Shown here in pieces: positions 1 through 4,757 of a stretch of DNA of 5,305 nucleotides; position 1 is the stretch's first letter; the number at the start of each line of letters is the position of its first letter. The DNA is taken from the NCBI GenBank assembly GCA_902385515.1, contig CABMGC010000011.1, positions 1-5,305 on the forward strand, written 5' to 3'. This stretch comes from an uncultured archaeon (lineage in GTDB: Archaea; Micrarchaeota; Micrarchaeia; Micrarchaeales; CABMGC01). The position numbers were made by a program, and so were the translations under genes. A model generated the notes under the pieces. It was not told the origin of the DNA and did not search any database. It saw nothing but the letters and a program-made list of their open reading frames with translations.

Positions 1-1849
1 AAACGCTGAGGTTCTCAGAGTTTATGCTGCCTCCACTTGAAAGAGTGACGACAGGGTTTACTGACTGGCCGACTTCGAAGGTTTCGCCAGACGGAGAGAA
101 GGACAGAGCCTGCGCAGGGTTAACTGTAATCAATGCCGTTGAACTTGCGGTTCCTCCATATGGATCAGTTGCCGTTACAGTTATCTCCTCGTTTGCTGCT
201 GACGTTGGAGTAAACGTGCAAACGTTTGTCGAGCCACTGCACACTCCACTCCAGGCGTAAGTCAATCCTGCCGTCTGAGTTATTGTAGTCAGAGTTACAG
301 GCGCACCGACTTCCGTCATCTGTGGCGATATGTTCACGCTCGGAGGCATGAGTATGTCGCCTAAATTGACAGTTCCTGAGTTTACCCACACATTACGGGC
401 AGTAGTGTGATTAGCATCAGGAGAGTATGCATACGTCCAAGACCAGTCTGAATACTTGAAGTCATTGCAATTGAAACCGGGGAAGGCATATGCCAATTCC
501 CAACAAGTCCAGTCTGAAGTTACTGGTTTGTTTCCGACCGCGCCATTCACAATATCATTTGCCGTGCCACCATTGTAGAACGGGCTACCAGGCAGGGTTG
601 CCGTTGGAGATGCAATAGACGCGTTAAAGAAAGTCGTGGTAGTAAGCGTTCCATTATAGCCACCGATCATCGATCCGCAGCCAGAACTACTCTCAGGAAT
701 TCCTGCCTGCGGGCTCGGGGCTCCAGCAGCAGTGCACCAGGTTCCTAAATCAGTTTCATTCACCAAGTACTTATCTGACCCTACTTGCCATATTTTTAGC
801 GTTTCTGTGAAATTGTCCAGCGCCCACCAACCCTTGTTTCCGCTATCGGTGTTGTTTTTTACTACGAAACTCGTGTCTAACAAAAGTTTGTTAGTGACGA
901 TATCTCCGGCAAAATTTTCTGAAACATATGAATCTACCGCACTCTGCGAACCAAGCGCAGAGTCATAGAAGTACTTCCACGACCAAGTCGGTTGGACAAA
1001 GTTTGTGTAACCTGGGAAATAGTACTTTACCCAATCGAAAGAATTCGTTATTCCTGTCTGTCCGGCAGAATAAGTTCCTTTTATGACGTCTTCCTTGGTT
1101 CCACCTAAGTCAAATGAACCAATGTTGCCAGTCGTAATGGCGGTTGAATTGAAAGACTTGGGATCCGCGGTAAAAGTCGCAGTATAATTTCCTAGCATTG
1201 TTCCGCAACCTTCGGTGGGCTCGACTACCCCGTTTTGTGGGCTCAAAGCGCCCTTGAATGTGCACCACTTTCCGAAGTAAGAGACTTCTGCATAATAAGT
1301 ATTGGCACCAGTCTGCCACAGTTCAACTGTCTTTGTATAATTGTCCAATGCCCAATAGCCTACGTTACCGCTGTCTTCGTCATTTTTTACAGTAATTGCT
1401 GCATTCGCTACCAGAGCGGGACTAACGGTAAATGAAACAATATCCGTAACCTTCTCGGCAGGATTACCATATCTGTATGAAACAGTTGCGCTTGCGTCGG
1501 AAACCATTGTGTTGAAAGTAACAGGACAAGAAATCGAATTTGTTTCTACCACGCATCCACTTTTTGGATCCATTGTCGAGAACGCATTAAAATCAGAATC
1601 TGCAGAACTGAATGAAAAATTGTAAGGGTTGAACGCACCAGTCAGCCCAGACACTGTAACCGTTTCAATAACATTTTGACCGACAACGAAATTGTTGCTG
1701 CCTGAAGATGATACTAGAGATATGGCGGGAAGTGCAACGACAGTCGCATGAACAGAAAGCGAAAGAAAGAGAACTGCGAACAGAAAAATTCCCGAAAAAC
1801 GTGCAGCGAAGACGCTGCCTCTCCCAGCAGATATTGTCGTATTATCCAT
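1..1849 (-). CDS. Large secreted repeat protein, 5' part (runs off left edge)
   Basis: The minus strand is open from an ATG at 1849 to the window edge, giving 616 residues with no stop. Residues 1-35 look like a signal peptide: Arg10 and Arg17, a hydrophobic core at about 19-33, and likely cleavage after VHA (35) or VVA (39). Next come an Ig-like beta region (about 40-145, Cys99/Cys108), two copies of a Trp/Cys-rich domain (about 146-300 and 322-480), a PKD/Ig-like module (about 500-578, Cys537/Cys544), and the start of another. Cysteines fall in close pairs and Asn-X-Ser/Thr sequons are frequent, as expected outside the cell. The reading frame is also open upstream, with in-frame ATGs at 1924 and 1966. 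I chose 1849 because it puts the signal peptide at the N-terminus. GAGG lies only 3 nt before this ATG, too close for a good ribosome site. By eye the gene is AT-richer than glnA. I do not recognise the family. A surface or adhesion role is inference. Confidence 0.85.
   Translation of the reverse strand, partial: MDNTTISAGRGSVFAARFSGIFLFAVLFLSLSVHATVVALPAISLVSSSGSNNFVVGQNVIETVTVSGLTGAFNPYNFSFSSADSDFNAFSTMDPKSGCVVETNSISCPVTFNTMVSDASATVSYRYGNPAEKVTDIVSFTVSPALVANAAITVKNDEDSGNVGYWALDNYTKTVELWQTGANTYYAEVSYFGKWCTFKGALSPQNGVVEPTEGCGTMLGNYTATFTADPKSFNSTAITTGNIGSFDLGGTKEDVIKGTYSAGQTGITNSFDWVKYYFPGYTNFVQPTWSWKYFYDSALGSQSAVDSYVSENFAGDIVTNKLLLDTSFVVKNNTDSGNKGWWALDNFTETLKIWQVGSDKYLVNETDLGTWCTAAGAPSPQAGIPESSSGCGSMIGGYNGTLTTTTFFNASIASPTATLPGSPFYNGGTANDIVNGAVGNKPVTSDWTCWELAYAFPGFNCNDFKYSDWSWTYAYSPDANHTTARNVWVNSGTVNLGDILMPPSVNISPQMTEVGAPVTLTTITQTAGLTYAWSGVCSGSTNVCTFTPTSAANEEITVTATDPYGGTASSTALITVNPAQALSFSPSGETFEVGQSVNPVVTLSSGGSINSENLSV
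410..886 (-). repeat. Trp/Cys-rich domain, copy 2 (residues 322-480)
   Basis: Every landmark from VKN (330-332) to GCG (390-392) lies exactly 176 residues after its counterpart in copy 1, with no gap. I count 38 identities over 74 aligned residues. Cys372 and Cys391 keep the 19-residue spacing. FPG (456-458) and WSW (469-471) follow at offsets of 178 and 180. An extra Cys449/Cys461 pair is present only in this copy. Confidence 0.85.
950..1414 (-). repeat. Trp/Cys-rich domain, copy 1 (residues 146-300)
   Basis: This is the first of two tandem protein-level repeats in the secreted protein. Landmarks are VKN (154-156), DSGN (159-162), WALDN (166-170), WQ (178-179), WCT (195-197), SPQ (203-205), GCG (214-216), FPG (278-280) and WSW (289-291). 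Cys196 and Cys215 are 19 residues apart and probably form a disulfide. The last third aligns less tightly with copy 2. Confidence 0.85.
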
Positions 1850-1985
1850 ATCCCTCAACTTGCATACCGTCAGAAAACGGCATATTTGTGCGACTGCAAC
1901 CCAGGCAGACGCCCCTAAAAGCATACTGTTCTGTCGATACTTCGTAGCCCCCGCTATGAAGATCATATTAATGATGAAAGACAAA

Positions 1986-1995
1986 TTTTATAAAA
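1986..1995 (-). promoter_or_regulatory. Palindromic TATA box for the secreted protein gene
   Basis: TTTTATAAAA is a perfect 10-bp palindrome and a strong archaeal TATA-box match. On the minus strand, transcription would start about 25 bp downstream, near 1961-1966. That gives a leader of about 115 nt if translation starts at 1849, or an essentially leaderless transcript if the in-frame ATG at 1966 is used. Because the box is symmetric, direction depends on the neighbouring BRE. No plus-strand gene lies close by. Confidence 0.5.
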
Positions 1996-2035
1996 CTATC
2001 GGTTAGGCGTAGCATTGCGCTAGCAAATGACGATT

Positions 2036-2077
2036 GCGCATGCGATGAAAGACGAACGACTCATTCCCTCGATGCGC
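2036..2077. repeat. Inverted repeat downstream of glnA
   Basis: The arms at 2036-2045 (GCGCATGCGA) and 2069-2077 (TCGATGCGC) pair over 9 bp with one bulged base and a 23-nt loop. They lie 40-80 nt past the glnA stop codon. The minus strand between the stop and this repeat also has a T-rich stretch, about 2085-2095. It could mark the 3' end of the glnA transcript, but no strong T-run follows the hairpin, so a terminator role is uncertain. Confidence 0.3.
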
Positions 2078-2116
2078 TGACGTACTGAAAAGAACAATCA
2101 GCACGCCCGTTCGCGC

Positions 2117-3526
2117 TCACACGTCAAGGTAGTAGTACAGCTCCATCGGATGGGGATACTGGGACATTGCCCTTACCTCCTCGCGCTTCAGCTCGACGTA
2201 GGTGTCAAGTATGGACTGGTTGAACACCGGTCTTAGGAAATTGTTGTCCGACTCGAGCTCGTCCAGCGCCTCGTCAAGTGACCTCGGCAGCTCGCCTATC
2301 TTGAGCTCGGCCCTCCTCTCCTTGCTGAGGTGGTAGATGTTGCCCTCCACGTGGTCCGGGGGCTCGATTTTCCTGCTTATGCCGTCCAACGCGGCCATCA
2401 GCACGCTCGGGAAAACGAGATATGGGTTGGACGACGCGTCGGGAGCCCTGTACTCTATCCTTTTCGCCTTCTCCATGCCGTTGTAGTAGGCAGGCACCCT
2501 TATGACCGCACTGCGGTTCGACTTGCTCCAGGCGGTGTAGACCGGCGCCTCAAAGCCAGGTATCAGCCTTCTGTAGCTGTTGGTCGTGGGCGACGATATC
2601 GCTGAGAGCGCCCTCGCATGGCTGAGGATGCCCCCGATTGCGTACCTCGCGTCCTGGCTCATCTCGGCGTACGCGTCCTTTGGATCGTACATGACGTTGC
2701 GCTTGCCGTCCTCGGACCACAGGCTGAAGTTGGTGTGCATCCCGGTGCCGTTGTCTCCGTACATGGGCTTGGGCATGAAAGTTGCGACCATGTCGTGGCT
2801 CGCGGCTATGTTCTTTAGCACGTATTTTAGGGTCTGCACCTTGTCCGCGGCGTCGGACAGCGTCGAGAAGGCGAAGTTTATCTCTCCCTGTCCTGCGGTG
2901 GCCACCTCGTGGTGCGTGGCCTCTATGGTGAAGCCGAAGTGCTGCGACAGCATCTCCACTGCCTCGAGCCTGATCCCCATCAGCTGGTCCACCGGCGGCG
3001 CAGGGTAATAGCCCTCCTTGTACCTTATCATGAAACCTCCGGATTTCTGCCACGGCGCCTCCCGTGCGCTTATCTTGTACGACGTGCCGCTCTGCGGCGT
3101 GGACACGTCCATCTCGACCTTGTCGAATATGAAGAACTCGAGCTCGGGCCCGAAGAAGCTGCTGAACCCGTGCTTTCTCTGGTAGATCTCGGCCTGCTCC
3201 GCTATGTGCCTCGGGTCTTTTTCGAACCTTCCCCTTCCTCCGCCCCACATGACGTTTGCAAGCACCCTGGCGGTGTTGGGCATCCAGGGCACCATTGTCA
3301 TAGTCTCGGGCACAGGCAACAGTACCATGTCGCTCTCGTTTATCGAGGTGAAGCCTCGTATGCTGCTGCCGTCAAGCTTTCCGAAGCCGTTGGTGAAGCA
3401 CTGCTCGTCGAAGTCCCTCGATGGCAGGGTTATGTGATGGAGCCTGCCGAGCAGGTCGGTGAACTGGACATCGACCCATTTGACTGCGTTGTCTTTCAAA
3501 AGCCTGAGCGCGTCTTCCACTACCAT
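2117..3526 (-). CDS. glnA: Glutamine synthetase, type I (GlnA)
   Basis: This complete 469-residue cytoplasmic enzyme joins ammonia to glutamate using ATP, making glutamine. Family members form dodecamers. The N-terminal beta-grasp domain carries DGSS (52-55). The catalytic domain follows from about residue 105. Metal and substrate residues line up almost number for number with Salmonella GS: Glu128 and Glu130 (GPELEF), Glu207 and Glu215 (HHEVATAGQGE), the ATP/glutamate signature Lys253-Ser268 with His264, Arg320 and flap residue Glu326 (RRLIPGFEAP), Arg338, and Glu358/Arg360 (RIEYRAP). Tyr398 sits at the bacterial adenylylation position, but the surrounding IYHLS differs from the bacterial NLYDLP, so adenylylation is doubtful. 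The length and lack of an obvious insertion suggest the I-alpha class. The start is backed by GGTGG four bases upstream and a TATA box. No catalytic residue is missing. No glnB/glnK-type regulator is visible next to it. GC content is high. Confidence 0.98.
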   Translation of the reverse strand: MVVEDALRLLKDNAVKWVDVQFTDLLGRLHHITLPSRDFDEQCFTNGFGKLDGSSIRGFTSINESDMVLLPVPETMTMVPWMPNTARVLANVMWGGGRGRFEKDPRHIAEQAEIYQRKHGFSSFFGPELEFFIFDKVEMDVSTPQSGTSYKISAREAPWQKSGGFMIRYKEGYYPAPPVDQLMGIRLEAVEMLSQHFGFTIEATHHEVATAGQGEINFAFSTLSDAADKVQTLKYVLKNIAASHDMVATFMPKPMYGDNGTGMHTNFSLWSEDGKRNVMYDPKDAYAEMSQDARYAIGGILSHARALSAISSPTTNSYRRLIPGFEAPVYTAWSKSNRSAVIRVPAYYNGMEKAKRIEYRAPDASSNPYLVFPSVLMAALDGISRKIEPPDHVEGNIYHLSKERRAELKIGELPRSLDEALDELESDNNFLRPVFNQSILDTYVELKREEVRAMSQYPHPMELYYYLDV

Positions 3527-3530
3527 TTAG

Positions 3531-3535
3531 CCACC
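3531..3535 (-). promoter_or_regulatory. Ribosome binding site of glnA
   Basis: GGTGG on the minus strand, four bases before the ATG at 3526, can pair with the archaeal 16S rRNA tail (CACC core). It supports this start. Confidence 0.65.
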
Positions 3536-3563
3536 GTTAACGAACATGAATTAGGGCGGTTTT

Positions 3564-3575
3564 CTTTATATTATT
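3564..3575 (-). promoter_or_regulatory. TATA box of glnA
   Basis: The minus strand reads AATAATATAAAG, an archaeal TATA-like box. Transcription would start about 25 bp downstream, near 3543-3548, giving a leader of roughly 20 nt that includes the GGTGG ribosome site. Spacing agrees with the chosen glnA start. Confidence 0.6.
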
Positions 3576-3635
3576 AGCGTGCGGAACGGCGACCGAAAAG
3601 ACACGAAATCCGGCCAGAAACAAACCTGAGGAAGC

Positions 3636-3643
3636 TATAAATA
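3636..3643 (+). promoter_or_regulatory. Candidate upstream TATA box, plus strand
   Basis: TATAAATA is a textbook archaeal TATA sequence. Firing on the plus strand it would start RNA near 3664-3668, about 155 nt before the gene at 3820 and just ahead of the 42-codon mini-ORF that begins at 3695. It may be a distal promoter for that gene. The region is AT-rich, so a chance match is possible. Confidence 0.35.
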
Positions 3644-3666
3644 CCTGGAAAGCAATAACTATATTT

Positions 3667-3714
3667 AGAAAGAATTGCGTGAAATTTCACTTGAATGACC
3701 GTGCCATTCTTTCT
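3667..3714. repeat. Nested palindromes in the glnA/3820 divergent control region
   Basis: The outer inverted repeat is AGAAAGAAT (3667-3675) with ATTCTTTCT (3706-3714), a perfect 9 bp. Inside it lies GTGAAATTTCAC (3679-3690), a perfect 12-bp palindrome. The two are not concentric. Perfect palindromes of this size between divergent promoters are typical of dimeric repressor or activator sites, so this could be an operator for glnA, for the 3820 gene, or for both. No matching regulator gene is in the window. That it regulates anything is inference. Confidence 0.45.
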
Positions 3715-3735
3715 TCAGCAAATTTCAATGCGAAT

Positions 3736-3744
3736 TATTTTAAA
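3736..3744 (+). promoter_or_regulatory. Candidate TATA box of the 3820 gene
   Basis: TATTTTAAA resembles the archaeal TATA consensus. It would start RNA near 3762-3768, giving a leader of about 55 nt that contains the whole 3772-3802 hairpin. A weaker alternative, TGTATATG at about 3764-3771, would start RNA inside the hairpin. Confidence 0.45.
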
Positions 3745-3771
3745 GGCTGAAAATCATAATTACTGTATATG

Positions 3772-3802
3772 CCGGCGCGGTCCGCAGTGCGGTCTGCACC
3801 GG
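3772..3802 (+). promoter_or_regulatory. GC-rich leader hairpin just upstream of the 3820 gene
   Basis: The 31 bases fold into one hairpin: CCGG with CCGG (3772-3775/3799-3802), a C.A mismatch, GCGG with CTGC (one G.T), a T.T mismatch, then CCGC with GCGG closing an AGT triloop. That is 12 pairs. It can also be read as a direct repeat, GCGGTCCGCA (3777-3786) and GCGGTCTGCA (3789-3798). It ends 17 nt before the ATG at 3820, next to a weak ribosome site (GGCGA). It stands out as GC-rich in an AT-rich leader. It could control translation or be a protein-binding site. Confidence 0.5.
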
Positions 3803-3819
3803 GAAATTAAGGCGACAAA

Positions 3820-4353
3820 ATGAACTACAAAGCACACACGGCTGTTGATACTAATAATGATGGTTACAAGGTCAACGAAGCAGTGGCCAAGTTCCTTGAC
3901 AGCCCCCAAGCGGAGCTAAAGCAGCAGGTCAGGACCGATGCCGCAAAGGCCGAAAGGGGCCTGGACCTGGGCTGGCTCGTTAGAAGCAGGCCGGTAAAGT
4001 ACGCTGCAGGGGCCACAAGTGCGGCGGTAACCGCCGCGTTAGCATGGGAGTCAGGCATGCTGCAGACCGTTTCTGATCTGGGAAGGCTCAGCGGCCCTAA
4101 GATCTACAGCGGATTCGACAGCGCCGTGATCTATGTGGGAGACGGAATGAAATTCGCCGCGGACAAGGCAGGAAGCGGCATCGAGGCGGGCTTCTCCTAC
4201 ATAATGCCACTGGCAACCGGAAAGCCCTACGACCCGAGCCTCAACCTTCCTCTCGACGTGACCGCTGCGGCAGTGACGGTCCTTGCGGTCGGATCGGTGA
4301 CCTACGTCGGATACAGGAAGTGGAAGGCAGTAAGGGACGCCAGGAGGAAATGA
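3820..4353 (+). CDS. Hypothetical membrane protein, 177 residues
   Basis: I do not recognise this protein. Residues 10-21 (DTNNDGYKVNEA) resemble a calcium-binding EF-hand or dockerin loop, but the hydrophobic position is shifted by one and the final acidic residue is at 11 rather than 12, so binding is doubtful. Residues 20-50 are charged and helical-looking. Residues 58-76 are a weakly hydrophobic Ala-rich stretch. Residues 144-165 form a clear membrane helix, followed by a basic tail (RKWKAVRDARRK), which suggests the C-terminus is in the cytoplasm. There is no obvious signal peptide. The ATG at 3820 has only a weak GGCGA upstream. The first 15 codons are AT-rich and the rest are GC-rich like glnA. 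It is divergent from glnA across a 293-bp control region and is followed by a strong hairpin. Codon use and length support a real gene. Function is unknown. Confidence 0.8.
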   Translation: MNYKAHTAVDTNNDGYKVNEAVAKFLDSPQAELKQQVRTDAAKAERGLDLGWLVRSRPVKYAAGATSAAVTAALAWESGMLQTVSDLGRLSGPKIYSGFDSAVIYVGDGMKFAADKAGSGIEAGFSYIMPLATGKPYDPSLNLPLDVTAAAVTVLAVGSVTYVGYRKWKAVRDARRK

Positions 4354-4371
4354 GAGCTCCTTTCCATCGTC

Positions 4372-4447
4372 AAGAAGCCAGACGGACGCAACAGGATTAG
4401 CGGAACTCTGGAATGTCCGGTAATCCACATGCGGTCGGAGGCTTCTT
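4372..4447 (+). repeat. 76-nt nested imperfect hairpin followed by a T-run
   Basis: Four helices stack in register: AAGAAGCC/GGCTTCTT (4372-4379/4440-4447), GACGCA with TGC-g-GTC (4385-4390/4430-4436, one bulged G), GGATTA/TAATCC (4394-4399/4421-4426) and CGGA/TCCG (4401-4404/4416-4419). That makes 24 Watson-Crick pairs with an 11-nt loop. A symmetric ACA/ACA internal loop and a G.G mismatch separate the inner helices. TTGTTTTTG (4453-4461) follows closely, so the 3820 transcript may end here. It could instead be a small structured RNA or a leader element for the 4482 ORF. No flanking target duplication is seen. Confidence 0.65.
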
Positions 4448-4481
4448 AAGCGTTGTTTTTGCAGTCTGTTTCGGTGAAAAA

Positions 4482-4616
4482 ATGGAAGCTGCACAAAAAC
4501 TAAGAAGGGCCGAACACAGCCTGGCTTCAGCGAAGACGCACTCCAATTTGAGCGCCATACCTCAGATACGGCAGGAAATAAGGGTTCTTAAGCGCGCCGC
4601 AAACGGGCACCGGTGA
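4482..4616 (+). CDS. Small basic protein, 44 residues, unknown function
   Basis: The ATG at 4482 is preceded by GGTGA (4473-4477) with four bases between, a good archaeal ribosome site. The frame is open further upstream to an ATG at 4413, but that one lies in the loop of the 4372-4447 hairpin and lacks a comparable site. The product is charged and basic, with hydrophobic residues at helix spacing (Leu7, Ala10, Leu14, Ala17, then Ile29, Ile33, Leu36, Ala40) on either side of Pro27. This suggests two short amphipathic helices, perhaps a helical hairpin or coiled coil. There is no signal peptide, membrane segment or Cys motif. It is on the same strand as the 3820 gene, 128 bp after its stop, and converges on the right-edge gene. 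Its length makes a chance ORF possible. Confidence 0.45.
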   Translation: MEAAQKLRRAEHSLASAKTHSNLSAIPQIRQEIRVLKRAANGHR

Positions 4617-4652
4617 CCCAGGTCTTTGCAGCCGACACAGCGTTACAGCATT

Positions 4653-4679
4653 CGGGTAGGACAAAATGCGTCCTACCCG
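4653..4679. terminator. Perfect 10-bp hairpin between convergent genes
   Basis: CGGGTAGGAC (4653-4662) and GTCCTACCCG (4670-4679) are perfect complements around a 7-nt AAAATGC loop. It lies 37 nt after the stop of the small plus-strand ORF and about 80 nt after the stop of the minus-strand gene, so it could act on transcripts from either side. A T-run does not directly follow on either strand, so it may act in RNA processing or stability rather than intrinsic termination. Confidence 0.4.
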
Positions 4680-4724
4680 CAAAACATCATCCTAACATCA
4701 GCATCAACAGCATCCGTCGTCGAT

Positions 4725-4751
4725 AAGATGATCTTGTTATTGATTTTTCTT
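4725..4751 (+). terminator. T-rich stretch, possible plus-strand terminator
   Basis: AAGATGATCTT (4725-4735, near-palindromic) runs into a T-rich tract ending in TTTTTCTT (4743-4750), just before the end of the convergent minus gene. Archaeal RNA polymerase commonly stops at T-rich tracts, so plus-strand transcripts may end here. The hairpin itself is short. Confidence 0.3.
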
Positions 4752-4757
4752 AATCCC

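Noticed and set aside
1708..1947. A 79-codon plus-strand frame near the start of the secreted gene.
   Set aside because: It is antisense to the signal peptide and N-terminal domain. The minus frame is continuous over 616 codons and has clear domain repeats.
2550..3577. Long open frames inside glnA on both strands (for example 2550-3248 minus and 2909-3577 plus).
   Set aside because: They are by-products of the GC-rich glnA codon pattern. The glutamine synthetase frame has every catalytic motif.
4350..4400. A 16-codon ORF starting at the ATG that overlaps the stop of the 3820 gene, preceded by AGGAGG.
   Set aside because: The AGGAGG is simply the Arg-Arg codons at the end of the upstream gene, and the ORF is very short and runs into the 4372-4447 hairpin.
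4372..4447. A tRNA, kink-turn or bulge-helix-bulge reading of the nested hairpin.
   Set aside because: There is no cloverleaf, no T-loop consensus, no tandem G.A pairs in the right place, and the 3x3 internal loop does not make the two 3-nt bulges separated by a 4-bp helix.
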